The position numbers and the translations under genes are program-made. The notes under the pieces are model-generated. The model was not told where the DNA came from. It did no database searches and worked only from the letters and a program-made list of their open reading frames with translations. Positions 22,671 through 36,638 of a stretch of 64,000 bases of DNA are shown piece after piece (the first letter of the stretch is position 1; the number at the start of each line of letters is the position of its first letter). This DNA comes from Siphonodentalium dalli (lineage: Eukaryota; Mollusca; Scaphopoda; Gadilida; Siphonodentaliidae): NCBI GenBank assembly GCA_032622095.1, contig CP136064.1, forward strand, positions 1,860,001 through 1,924,000, given 5' to 3'.

Positions 22671-24273
22671 AAGGGGTATCTGATTTAGACTGGTTCCATG
22701 GTGGAGTACGGTTGGATATTTTCAATTTGGCGCATGTTTCTCCATACCGCGCCATGTCAAATCTGGCCATATCCGAATCGGGTTGTCATTTACAATGTCT
22801 ACAGAAAACAAATATCTTCATGTTGGAATGCAAATGTATGTTTAAAGGAACAGATGTATCTCAACTTAAAGGAACATAAGTAACACAGTCACCAACTTTA
22901 AGGGGTATCTGCTATAGACTGGTTCCATGGTGGAGTACGGTTGGATATTTTCAATTTGGCGCATGTTTCTCCATACCGCGCCATGTCAAATCTGGCCATA
23001 TCCGAATCGGGTTGTCATTTACAATGACTGCAGAAAATATATATCTTCATGTTGGAATGCAAATGTATGTTTAAAGGAACAGATGTATCTCAACTTAAAG
23101 GGACATAACTAACACAGTCACCAACTTTAAGGGGTATCTGCTATAGACTGGTTACATGGTGGAGTACGGTTGGATATTTTCAATTTTGCGCATGTTTCTC
23201 CATACCGCGCCATGTCAAATCTGGCCATAACCGAATCGGGTTGTCATTTACAATGACTGCAGAAAATAAATATCTTCATGTTGGAATGCAAATGTATGTT
23301 TAAAGGAACAGATGTATCTCAACTTAAAGGGACATAAGTAACACAGTCACCAACTTAAAGAGGTGTCTGATTTAGACTGGTTCCATGGTGGAGTACAGTT
23401 GGATATTTTCTATTTGGCGCATGTTTCTCCATACCGCGCCATGTCAATTCTGGCCATATCCGAATCGGGTTGTCATTTACAATGACTACAGAAAATAAAT
23501 ATCTTCATGTTGGAATGCAAATGCATGTTTAAAGGAACAGTTGTATCTCAAATTAAAGGGACATAAGTAACACAGTCACCAACTTTAAGGGGTGTCTGAT
23601 ATAGACTGGTTCCATGGTGGAGTACGGTTGGATATTTTCAATTTGGCGCATGTTTCTCCATACCGCGCCATGTCAATTCTGGCCATATCCGAATCGGGTT
23701 GTCATTTACAATGACTACAGAAAATAAATATCTTCATGTTGGAATGCAAATGTATGTTTAAAGGAACAGATGTATCTCAACTTAAAGGGACATAAGTAAC
23801 ACAGTCACCAACTTTAAGGGGTGTCTGCTATAGACTGGTTCCATGGTGGAGTACGGTTGGATATTTTCAATTTGGCGCATGTTTCTCCATACCGCGCCAT
23901 GTCAAATCTGGCCATATCCGAATCGGGTTGTCATTTACAATGACTACAGAAAATAAATATCTTCATGTTGGAATGCAAATGTATGTTTAAAGGAACAGAT
24001 GTATCTCAACTTAAAGGGACATAAATAGCACAATCACCAACTTTAAGGGGTATCTGCTATAGACTGGTTCCATGGTGGAGTACTGTTGGATATTTTCAAT
24101 TTGGCGCATGTTTTTCCATACCGCGCCATGTCAAATCTGGCCATATCCGAATCGAGTTGTCATTTACAATGACTACAGAAAATAGATATCTTCTTGTTGG
24201 AATGCAAAAGTATGTTTAAAGGAACAGATGTAACTCAACTTAAAGGGACATAAGTAACACAGTCACCAACTTT

Positions 24274-27200
24274 AAGGGGTATCTGATTTAGACTGGTTCC
24301 ATGGTGGAGTACGGTTGGATATTTTCAATTTGGCGCATGTTTCTCCATACCGCGCCATGTCAAATCTGGCCATATCCGAATCGGGTTGTCATTTACAATG
24401 TTTACAGAAAACAAATATCTTCATGTTGGAATGCAAATGTATGTTTAAAAGAACAGATGTATCTCAACTTAAAGGAACATAAGTAACACAGTCACCAACT
24501 TTAAGTGGTATCTGCTATAGACTGGTTCCATGGTGGAGTACGGTTGGATATTTTCAATTTGGCGCATGTTTCTCCATACCGCGCCATGTCAAATCTGGCC
24601 ATATCCGAATCGGGTTGTCATTTACAATGAGTGCAGAAAATATATATCTTCATGTTGGAATGCAAATGTATGTTTAAAGGAACAGATGTATCTCAACTTA
24701 AAGGGACATAACTAACACAGTCACCAACTTTAAGGGGTATCTGCTATAGACTGGTTACATGGTGGAGTACGGTTGGATATTTTCAATTTGGCGTATGTTT
24801 CTCCATACCGCGCCATGTCAAATCTGGCCATATCCGAATCGGGTTGTCATTTACAATGTCTACAGAAAACAAATATCTTCATGTTGGAATGCAAATGTAT
24901 GTTTAAAGGAACAGATGTATCTCAACTTAAAGGAACATAAGTAACACAGTCACCAACTTTAAGGGGTATCTGCTATAGACTGGTTCCATGGTGGAGTACG
25001 GTTGGATATTTTCAATTTGGCGCATGTTTCTCCATACCGCGCCATGTCAAATCTGGCCATATCCGAATCGGGTTGTCATTTACAATGGCTGCAGAAAATA
25101 TATATCTTCATGTTGGAATGCAAATGTATGTTTAAAGGAACAGATGTATCTCAACTTAAAGGGACATAACTAACACAGTCACCAACTTTAAGGGGTATCT
25201 GCTATAGACTGGTTACATGGTGGAGTACGGTTGGATATTTTCAATTTTGCGCATGTTTCTCCATACCGCGCCATGTCAAATCTGGCCATATCCGAATCGG
25301 GTTGTCATTTACAATGACTGCAGAAAATAAATATCTTCATGTTGGAATGCAAAGGTATGTTTAAAGGAACAGATGTATCTCAACTTAAAGGGACATAAGT
25401 AACACAGTCACCAACTTTAAGGGGTATCTGCTATAGACTGGTTCCATGGTGGAGTACGGTTGGATATTTTCAATTTGGCGCATGTTTCTCCATACCGCGC
25501 CATGTCAAATCTGGCCATATCCGAATCGGGTTGTCATTTACAATGACTGCAGAAAATATATATCTTCATGGTGGAATGCAAATGTATGTTTAAAGGAACA
25601 GATGTATCTCAACTTAAAGGGACATAACTAACACAGTCACCAACTTTAAGGGGTATCTGCTATAGACTGGTTACATGGTGGAGTACGGTTGGATATTTTC
25701 AATTTGGCGCATGTTTTTCCATACCGCGCCATGTCAAATCTGGCCATATCCGAATCGGGTTGTCATTTACAATGACTACAGAAAATAAATATCTTCATGT
25801 TGGAATGCAAATGTATGTTTAAAGGAACAGATGTATCTCAACTTAAAGGGACATAAATAACACAATCACCAACTTTAAGGGGTATCTGCTATAGACTGGT
25901 TCCATGGTGGAGTACTGTTGGATATTTTCAATTTGGCGCATGTTTTTCCATACCGCGCCATGTCAAATCTGGCCATATCCGAATCGGGTTGTCATTTACA
26001 ATGACTGCAGAAAATATATATCTTCATGGTGGAATGCAAATGTATGTTTAAAGGAACAGATGTATCTCAACTTAAAGGGACATAAGTAACACAGTCACCA
26101 ACTTTAAGGGGTGTCTGATATAGACTGGTTCCATGGTGGAGTACGGTTGGATATTTTCTATTTGGCGCATGTTTCTCCATACCGCGCCATGTCAAATCTG
26201 GCCATATCCGAATCGGGTTGTCATTTACAATGACTACAGAAAATAAATATCTTCATGTTGGAATGCAAATGTATGTTTAAAGGAACAGATGTATCTCAAC
26301 TTAAAGGGACATAAGTAACACAGTCACCAACTTTAAGGGGTGTCTGCTATAGACTGGTTCCATGGTGGAGTACGGTTGGATATTTTCGATTTGGCGCATG
26401 TTTCCCCATACCGCGCCATGTCAAATCTGGCCATATCCGAATCGGGTTGTCATTTACAATGACTACAGAAAATAAATATCTTCATGTTGGAATGCAAATG
26501 TATGTTTAAAGGAACAGATGTATCTCAACTTAAAGGGACATAAATAACACAATCACCAACTTTAAGGGGTATCTGCTATAGACTGGTTCCATGGTGGAGT
26601 ACTGTTGGATATTTTCAATTTGGCGCATGTTTTTCCATACCGCGCCATGTCAAATCTGGCCATATCCGAATCGGGTTGTCATTTACAATGACCACAGAAA
26701 ATAGATATCTTCTTGTTGGAATGCAAATGTATGTTTAAAGGAACAGATGTATCTCAACTTAAAGGGACATAAGTAACACAGTCACCAACTTTAAGGGGTA
26801 TCTGATTTAGACTGGTTCCATGGTGGAGTACGGTTGGATATTTTCAATTTGGCACATGTTTCTCCATACCGCGCCATGTCAAATCTGGCCATATCCGAAT
26901 CGGGTTGTCATTTACAATGTCTACAGAAAACAAATATCTTCATGTTGGAATGCAAATGTATGTTTAAAGGAACAGATGTATCTCAACTTAAAGGGGCATA
27001 AGTAACACAGTCACCAACTTCAAGGGGTATCTGCTATAGACTGGTTCCATGGTGGAGTACGGTTGGATATTTTCAATTTGGCGCATGTTTCTCCATACCG
27101 CGCCATGTCAAATCTGGCCATATCCGAATCGGGTTGTCATTTACAATGACTACAGAAAATAAATATCTTCATGTTGGAATGCAAATGTATGTTTAAAGGA

Positions 27201-27478
27201 ACAGATGTATCTCAACTTAAAGGGACATAAATAACACAATCACCAACTTTAAGGGGTATCTGCTATAGACTGGTTCCATGGTGGAGTACTGTTGGATATT
27301 TTCAATTTGGCGCTTGTTTTTCCATACCGCGCCATGTCAAATCAGGCCATATCCGAATCGGGTTGTCATTTACAATGACTACAGAAAATAGATATCTTCT
27401 TGTTGGAATGCAATAGTATGTTTAAAGGAACAGATGTAACTCAACTTAAAGGGATTAAGTAACACATTCACCAACTTT
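24274..27478 (+). repeat. 21-monomer HOR, partial second copy (14 monomers)
   Basis: It repeats the first 14 monomers of the unit at 19466, with a few private changes ('taaaagaac' in A, 'tttcgatttgg' in L, 'acttcaagg' near 27019). After O it does not continue into A B C H D F G but into the 8-monomer module at 27479. The switch sits in or just after the shared A monomer. Confidence 0.93.
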
Positions 27479-29311
27479 AAGGGGTATCTGATTTAGACTG
27501 GTTCCATGGTGGAGTACGGTTGGATATTTTCAATTTGGCGCATGTTTCTCCATACCGCGCCATGTCAAATCTGGCCATATCCGAATCGGGTTGTCATTTA
27601 CAATGTCTACAGAAAACAAATATCTTCATGTTGGAATGCAAATGTATGTTTAAAGGAACAGATGTATCTCAACTTAAAGGGACATAAGTAACACAGTCAC
27701 CAACTTTAAGGGGTATCTGCTATAGACTGGTTCCATGGTGGAGTACGGTTGGATATTTTCAATTTGGCGCATGCTTCTCCATACCGCGCCATGTCAAATC
27801 TGGCCATATCCGAATCGGGTTGTCATTTACAATGACTGCAGAAAATATATATCTTCATGTTGGAATGCAAAATGTATGTTTAAATGAACAGATGTATCTC
27901 AACTTAAAGGGACATAACTAACACAGTCACCAACTTTAAGGGGTATCTTCTATAGACTGGTTACATGGTGGAGTACGGTTGGATATTTTCAATTTTGCGC
28001 ATGTTTCTCCATACCGCGCCATGTCAAATCTGGCCATATCCGAATCGGGTTGTCATTTACAATGACTGCAGAAAATAAATATCTTCATGTTGGAATGCAA
28101 AGGTATGTTTAAAGGAACAGATGTATCTCAACTTAAAGGGACATAAGTAACACAGTCACCAACTTTAAGGGGTGTCTGATATAGACTGGTTCCATGGTGG
28201 AGTACGGTTGGATATTTTCAATTTGGCGCATGTTTCTCCATACCGCGCCATGTCAATTCTGGCCATATCCGAATCGGGTTGTCATTTACAATGACTACAG
28301 AAAATAAATATCTTCATGTTGGAATGCAAATGTATGTTTAAAGGAACAGATGTATCTCAACTTAAAGGGACATAAGTAACACAGTCACCAACTTTAAGGG
28401 GTATCTGCTATAGACTGGTTCCATGGTGGAGTACGGTTGGATATTTTCAATTTGGCGCATGTTTCTCCATACCGCGCCATGTCAAATCTGGCCATATCCG
28501 AATCGGGTTGTCATTTACAATGACTGCAGAAAATAAATATCTTCATGTTGGAATGCAAATGTATGTTTAAAGGAACAGATGTATCTCAACTTAAAGGGAC
28601 ATAAGTAACACAGTCACCAACTTTAAGGGGTGTCTGATATAGACTGGTTCCATGGTGGAGTACGGTTGGATATTTTCAATTTGGCGCATGTTTCTCCATA
28701 CCGCGCCATGTCAATTCTGGCCATATCCGAATCGGGTTGTCATTTACAATGACTACTGAAAATAAATATCTTCATGTTGGAATGCAAATGTACGTTTAAA
28801 GGAACAGATGTATCTCAACTTAAAGGGACATAAGTAACACAGTCACCAACTTTAAGGGGTGTCTGCTATAGACTGGTTCCATGGTGGAGTACGGTTGGAT
28901 ATTTTCAATTTGGCGCATGTTTCTCCATACCGCGCCATGTCAAATCTGGCCATATCCGAATCGGGTTGTCATTTACAATGACTACAGAAAATAAATATCT
29001 TCATGTTGGAATGCAAATGTATGTTTAAAGGAACAGATGTATCTCAACTTAAAGGGACATAAATAACACAATCACCAACTTTAAGGGGTATCTGCTATAG
29101 ACTGGTTCCATGGTGGAGTACTGTTGGATATTTTCAATTTGGCGCATGTTTTTCCATACCGCGCCATGTCAAATCTGGCCATATCCGAATCGAGTTGTCA
29201 TTTACAATGACTACAGAAAATAGATATCTTCTTGTTGGAATGCAAAAGTATGTTTAAAGGAACAGATGTAACTCAACTTAAAGGGACATAAGTAACACAG
29301 TCACCAACTTT
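27479..29311 (+). repeat. 8-monomer module: A B C D E D F G (second occurrence)
   Basis: 1833 bp, matching 13740-15572 including C67, the extra A in B and 'atgtacg' in the second D. Private changes are 'gtatcttctata' in C and 'gactactgaaaa' in D. In both places it follows the cassette that ends in O. Confidence 0.92.
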
Positions 29312-32300
29312 AAGGGGTATCTGATTTAGACTGGTTCCATGGTGGAGTACGGTTGGATATTTTCAATTTGGCGCATGTTTCTCCATACCGCGCCATGTCA
29401 AATCTGGCCATATCCGAATCGGGTTGTCATTTACAATGTCTACAGAAAACAAATATCTTCATGTTGGAATGCAAATGTATGTTTAAAGGAACAGTTGTAT
29501 CTCAACTTAAAGGGACATAAGTAACACAGTCACCAACTTTAAGGGGTGTCTGATATAGACTGGTTCCATGGTGGAGTACGGTTGGATATTTTCAATTTGG
29601 CGCATGTTTCTCCATACCGCGCCATGTCAATTCTGGCCATATCCGAATCGGGTTGTCATTTACAATGACTACAGAAAATAAATATCTTCATGTTGGAATG
29701 CAAATGTATGTTTAAAGGAACAGATGTATCTCAACTTAAAGGGACATAAATAACACAATCACCAACTTTAAGGGGTATCTGCTATAGACTGGTTCCATGG
29801 TGGAGTACTGTTGGATATTTTCAATTTGGCGCATGTTTTTCCATACCGCGCCATGTCAAATCTGGCCATATCCGAATCGGGTTGTCATTTACAATGACTG
29901 CAGAAAATATATATCTTCATGGTGGAATGCAAATGTATGTTTAAAGGAAAAGATGTATCTCAACTTAAAGGGACATAAGTAACACAGTCACCAACTTTAA
30001 GGGGTGTCTGATATAGACTGGTTCCATGGTGGAGTACGGTTGGATATTTTCTATTTGGCGCATGTTTCTCCATACCGCGCCATGTCAAATCTGGCCATAT
30101 CCGAATCGGGTTGTCATTTACAATGACTACAGAAAATAAATATCTTCATGTTGGAATGCAAATGTATGTTTAAAGGAACAGATGTATCTCAACTTAAAGG
30201 GACATAAGTAACACAGTCACCAACTTTAAGGGGTGTCTGCTATAGACTGGTTCCATGGTGGAGTACGGTTGGATATTTTCAATTTGGCGCATGTTTCCCC
30301 ATACCGCGCCATGTCAAATCTGGCCATATCCGAATCGGGTTGTCATTTACAATGACTACAGAAAATAAATATCTTCATGTTGGAATGCAAATGTATGTTT
30401 AAAGGAACAGATGTATCTCAACTTAAAGGGACATAAATAACACAATCACCAACTTTAAGGGGTATCTGCTATAGACTGGTTCCATGGTGGAGTACTGTTG
30501 GATATTTTCAATTTGGCGCATGTTTTTCCATACCGCGCCATGTCAAATCTGGCCATATCCGAATCGGGTTGTCATTTACAATGACCACAGAAAATAGATA
30601 TCTTCTTGTTGGAATGCAAATGTATGTTTAAAGGAACAGATGTATCTCAACTTAAAGGGACATAAGTAACACAGTCACCAACTTTAAGGGGTATCTGATT
30701 TAGACTGGTTCCATGGTGGAGTACGGTTGGATATTTTCAATTTGGCGCATGTTTCTCCATACCGCGCCATGTCAAATCTGGCCATATCCGAATCGGGTTG
30801 TCATTTACAATGTCTACAGAAAACAAATATCTTCATGTTGGAATGCAAATGTATGTTTAAAGGAACAGATGTATCTCAACTTAAAGGGACATAAGTAACA
30901 CAGTCACCAACTTTAAGGGGTATCTGCTATAGACTGGTTCCATGGTGGAGTACGGTTGGATATTTTCAATTTGGCGCATGCTTCTCCATACCGCGCCATG
31001 TCAAATCTGGCCATATCCGAATCGGGTTGTCATTTACAATGACTGCAGAAAATATATATCTTCATGTTGGAATGCAAATGTATGTTTAAATGAACAGATG
31101 TATCTCAACTTAAAGGGACATAACTAACACAGTCACCAACTTTAAGGGGTATCTGCTATAGACTGGTTACATGGTGGAGTACGGTTGGATATTTTCAATT
31201 TTGCGCATGTTTCTCCATACCGCGCCATGTCAAATCTGGCCATATCCGAATCGGGTTGTCATTTACAATGACTGCAGAAAATAAATATCTTCATGTTGGA
31301 ATGCAAAGGTATGTTTAAAGGAACAGATGTATCTCAACTTAAAGGGACATAAGTAACACAGTCACCAACTTTAAGGGGTGTCTGATATAGACTGGTTCCA
31401 AGGTGGAGTACGGTTGGATATTTTCAATTTGGCGCATGTTTCTCCATACCGCGCCATGTCAATTCTGGCCATATCCGAATCGGGTTGTCATTTACAATGA
31501 CTACAGAAAATAAATATCTTCATGTTGGAATGCAAATGTATGTTTAAAGGAACAGATGTATCTCAACTTAAAGGGACATAAGTAACACAGTCACCAACTT
31601 TAAGGGGTATCTGCTATAGACTGGTTCCATGGTGGAGTACGGTTGGATATTTTCAATTTGGCGCATGTTTCTCCATACCGCGCCATGTCAAATCTGGCCA
31701 TATCCGAATCGGGTTGTCATTTACAATGACTGCAGAAAATATATATCTTCATGGTGGAATGCAAATGTATGTTTAAAGGAACAGATGTATCTCAACTTAA
31801 AGGGACATAACTAACACAGTCACCAACTTTAAGGGGTATCTGCTATAGACTGGTTACATGGTGGAGTACGGTTGGATATTTTCAATTTGGCGCATGTTTT
31901 TCCATACCGCGCCATGTCAAATCTGGCCATATCCGAATCGGGTTGTCATTTACAATGACTGCAGAAAATATATATCTTCATGGTGGAATGCAAAGGTATG
32001 TTTAAAGGAACAGATGTATCTCAACTTAAAGGGACATAAGTAACACAGTCACCAACTTTAAGGGGTGTCTGATATAGACTGGTTCCATGGTGGAGTACGG
32101 TTGGATATTTTCAATTTGGCGCATGTTTCTCCATACCGCGCCATGTCAATTCTGGCCATATCCGAATCGGGTTGTCATTTACAATGACTACAGAAAATAA
32201 ATATCTTCATGTTGGAATGCAAATGTATGTTTAAAGGAACAGATGTATCTCAACTTAAAGGGACATAAGTAACACAGTCACCAACTTTAAGGGGTATCTG

Positions 32301-33204
32301 CTATAGACTGGTTCCATGGTGGAGTACGGTTGGATATTTTCAATTTGGCGCATGTTTCTCCATACCGCGCCATGTCAAATCTGGCCATATCCGAATCGGG
32401 TTGTCATTTACAATGACTGCAGAAAATAAATATCTTCATGTTGGAATGCAAATGTATGTTTAAAGGAACAGATGTATCTCAACTTAAAGGGACATAAGTA
32501 ACACAGTCACCAACTTTAAGGGGTGTCTGATATAGACTGGTTCCATGGTGGAGTACGGTTGGATATTTTCAATTTGGCGCATGTTTCTCCATACCGCGCC
32601 ATGTCAATTCTGGCCATATCCGAATCGGGTTGTCATTTACAATGACTACAGAAAATAAATATCTTCATGTTGGAATGCAAATGTACGTTTAAAGGAACAG
32701 ATGTATCTCAACTTAAAGGGACATAAGTAACACAGTCACCAACTTTAAGGGGTGTCTGCTATAGACTGGTTCCATGGTGGAGTACGGTTGGATATTTTCA
32801 ATTTGGCGCATGTTTCTCCATACCGCGCCATGTCAAATCTGGCCATATCCGAATCGGGTTGTCATTTACAATGACTACAGAAAATAAATATCTTCATGTT
32901 GGAATGCAAATGTATGTTTAAAGGAACAGATGTATCTCAACTTAAAGGGACATAAATAACACAATCACCAACTTTAAGGGGTATCTGCTATAGACTGGTT
33001 CCATGGTGGAGTACTGTTGGATATTTTCAATTTGGCGCATGTTTTTCCATACCGCGCCATGTCAAATCTGGCCATATCCGAATCGAGTTGTCATTTACAA
33101 TGACTACAGAAAATAGATATCTTCTTGTTGGAATGCAAAAGTATGTTTAAAGGAACAGATGTAACTCAACTTAAAGGGACATAAGTAACACAGTCACCAA
33201 CTTT
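29312..33204 (+). repeat. 17-monomer HOR (3893 bp), copy 1: A D J K L M A B C D I Q D E D F G
   Basis: Period 3893 = 17 x 229. The opening A carries 'cagttgtatctc', its D has an N-type tail, and the mid-unit D has 'ccaaggtgg'. All three markers recur at 33205. The unit joins a J K L M module to the D E D F G module. Confidence 0.92.
31831..32059 (+). repeat. Class Q monomer (exemplar)
   Basis: The marks are 'ttacatgg', 'aatttgg', T70 ('tttttcc'), 'gactgcagaaaatatat', G153 ('catggtgg') and 'cataagtaac'. It follows I in all five places (31831, 35724, 37784, 41675, 62046). It looks like a C 5' end joined to a J body. This copy alone has G165 ('caaaggtatg'). Confidence 0.8.
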
Positions 33205-36200
33205 AAGGGGTATCTGATTTAGACTGGTTCCATGGTGGAGTACGGTTGGATATTTTCAATTTGGCGCATGTTTCTCCATACCGCGCCATGTCAAATCTGG
33301 CCATATCCGAATCGGGTTGTCATTTACAATGTCTACAGAAAACAAATATCTTCATGTTGGAATGCAAATGTATGTTTAAAGGAACAGTTGTATCTCAACT
33401 TAAAGGGACATAAGTAACACAGTCACCAACTTTAAGGGGTGTCTGATATAGACTGGTTCCATGGTGGAGTACGGTTGGATATTTTCAATTTGGCGCATGT
33501 TTCTCCATACCGCGCCATGTCAATTCTGGCCATATCCGAATAGGGTTGTCATTTACAATGACTACAGAAAATAAATATCTTCATGTTGGAATGCAAATGT
33601 ATGTTTAAAGGAACAGATGTATCTCAACTTAAAGGGACATAAATAACACAATCACCAACTTTAAGGGGTATCTGCTATAGACTGGTTCCATGGTGGAGTA
33701 CTGTTGGATATTTTCAATTTGGCGCATGTTTTTCCATACCGCGCCATGTCAAATCTGGCCATATCCGAATCGGGTTGTCATTTACAATGACTGCAGAAAA
33801 TATATATCTTCATGGTGGAATGCAAATGTATGTTTAAAGGAACAGATGTATCTCAACTTAAAGGGACATAAGTAACACAGTCACCAACTTTAAGGGGTGT
33901 CTGATATAGACTGGTTCCATGGTGGAGTACGGTTGGATATTTTCTATTTGGCGCATGTTTCTCCATACCGCGCCATGTCAAATCTGGCCATATCCGAATC
34001 GGGTTGTCATTTACAATGACTACAGAAAATAAATATCTTCATGTTGGAATGCAAATGTATGTTTAAAGGAACAGATGTATCTCAACTTAAAGGGACATAA
34101 GTAACACAGTCACCAACTTTAAGGGGTGTCTGCTATAGACTGGTTCCATGGTGGAGTACGGTTGGATATTTTCAATTTGGCGCATGTTTCCCCATACCGC
34201 GCCATGTCAAATCTGGCCATATCCGAATCGGGTTGTCATTTACAATGACTACAGAAAATAAATATCTTCATGTTGGAATGCAAATGTATGTTTAAAGGAA
34301 CAGATGTATCTCAACTTAAAGGGACATAAATAACACAATCACCAACTTTAAGGGGTATCTGCTATAGACTGGTTCCATGGTGGAGTACTGTTGGATATTT
34401 TCAATTTGGCGCATGTTTTTCCATACCGCGCCATGTCAAATCTGGCCATATCCGAATCGGGTTGTCATTTACAATGACCACAGAAAATAGATATCTTCTT
34501 GTTGGAATGCAAATGTATGTTTAAAGGAACAGATGTATCTCAACTTAAAGGGACATAAGTAACACAGTCACCAACTTTAAGGGGTATCTGATTTAGACTG
34601 GTTCCATGGTGGAGTACGGTTGGATATTTTCAATTTGGCGCATGTTTCTCCATACCGCGCCATGTCAAATCTGGCCATATCCGAATCGGGTTGTCATTTA
34701 CAATGTCTACAGAAAACAAATATCTTCATGTTGGAATGCAAATGTATGTTTAAAGGAACAGATGTATCTCAACTTAAAGGGACATAAGTAACACAGTCAC
34801 CAACTTTAAGGGGTATCTGCTATAGACTGGTTCCATGGTGGAGTACGGTTGGATATTTTCAATTTGGCGCATGCTTCTCCATACCGCGCCATGTCAAATC
34901 TGGCCATATCCGAATCGGGTTGTCATTTACAATGACTGCAGAAAATATATATCTTCATGTTGGAATGCAAATGTATGTTTAAATGAACAGATGTATCTCA
35001 ACTTAAAGGGACATAACTAACACAGTCACCAACTTTAAGGGGTATCTGCTATAGACTGGTTACATGGTGGAGTACGGTTGGATATTTTCAATTTTGCGCA
35101 TGTTTCTCCATACCGCGCCATGTCAAATCTGGCCATATCCGAATCGGGTTGTCATTTACAATGACTGCAGAAAATAAATATCTTCATGTTGGAATGCAAA
35201 GGTATGTTTAAAGGAACAGATGTATCTCAACTTAAAGGGACATAAGTAACACAGTCACCAACTTTAAGGGGTGTCTGATATAGACTGGTTCCAAGGTGGA
35301 GTACGGTTGGATATTTTCAATTTGGCGCATGTTTCTCCATACCGCGCCATGTCAATTCTGGCCATATCCGAATCGGGTTGTCATTTACAATGACTACAGA
35401 AAATAAATATCTTCATGTTGGAATGCAAATGTATGTTTAAAGGAACAGATGTATCTCAACTTAAAGGGACATAAGTAACACAGTCACCAACTTTAAGGGG
35501 TATCTGCTATAGACTGGTTCCATGGTGGAGTACGGTTGGATATTTTCAATTTGGCGCATGTTTCTCCATACCGCGCCATGTCAAATCTGGCCATATCCGA
35601 ATCGGGTTGTCATTTACAATGACTGCAGAAAATATATATCGTCATGGTGGAATGCAAATGTATGTTTAAAGGAACAGATGTATCTCAACTTAAAGGGACA
35701 TAACTAACACAATCACCAACTTTAAGGGGTATCTGCTATAGACTGGTTACATGGTGGAGTACGGTTGGATATTTTCAATTTGGCGCATGTTTTTCCATAC
35801 CGCGCCATGTCAAATCTGGCCATATCCGAATCGGGTTGTCATTTACAATGACTGCAGAAAATATATATCTTCATGGTGGAATGCAAATGTATGTTTAAAG
35901 GAACAGATGTATCTCAACTTAAAGGGACATAAGTAACACAGTCACCAACTTTAAGGGGTGTCTGATATAGACTGGTTCCATGGTGGAGTACGGTTGGATA
36001 TTTTCTATTTGGCGCATGTTTCTCCATACCGCGCCATGTCAAATCTGGCCATATCCGAATCGGGTTGTCATTTACAATGACTACAGAAAATAAATATCTT
36101 CATGTTGGAATGCAAATGTATGTTTAAAGGAACAGATGTATCTCAACTTAAAGGGACATAAGTAACACAGTCACCAACTTTAAGGGGTATCTGCTATAGA

Positions 36201-36638
36201 CTGGTTCCATGGTGGAGTACGGTTGGATATTTTCAATTTGGCGCATGTTTCTCCATACCGCGCCATGTCAAATCTGGCCATATCCGAATCGGGTTGTCAT
36301 TTACAATGACTACAGAAAATAAATATCTTCATGTTGGAATGCAAATGTATGTTTAAAGGAACAGATGTATCTCAACTTAAAGGGACATAAATAACACAAT
36401 CACCAACTTTAAGGGGTATCTGCTATAGACTGGTTCCATGGTGGAGTACTGTTGGATATTTTCAATTTGGCGCTTGTTTTTCCATACCGCGCCATGTCAA
36501 ATCAGGCCATATCCGAATCGGGTTGTCATTTACAATGACTACAGAAAATAGATAACTTCTTGTTGGAATGCAATAGTATGTTTAAAGGAACAGATGTAAC
36601 TCAACTTAAAGGGATTAAGTAACACATTCACCAACTTT
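33205..36638 (+). repeat. 17-monomer HOR, copy 2 with switched end: A D J K L M A B C D I Q K N O
   Basis: Twelve monomers follow the copy at 29312 in register. After Q (ending about 35952) it continues with K N O instead of D E D F G. From 34579 on, the same stretch is the first of three related 9-monomer cassettes. O here has 'gataacttc'. Confidence 0.9.

Larger units (their letters stand above)
19466..24273 (+). repeat. 21-monomer HOR (4808 bp): A B A* B C I P J K L M A N O A B C H D F G
   Basis: The full unit is the 14-monomer cassette (3205 bp) plus the 7-monomer module (1603 bp). The next copy starts at 24274 with the same classes and markers (T129 A, 'gagtgcag' B, 'ggcgtatg' A*, 'ggctgcag' B). 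The single class O deletion explains 4808 rather than 4809 bp. Confidence 0.93.
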
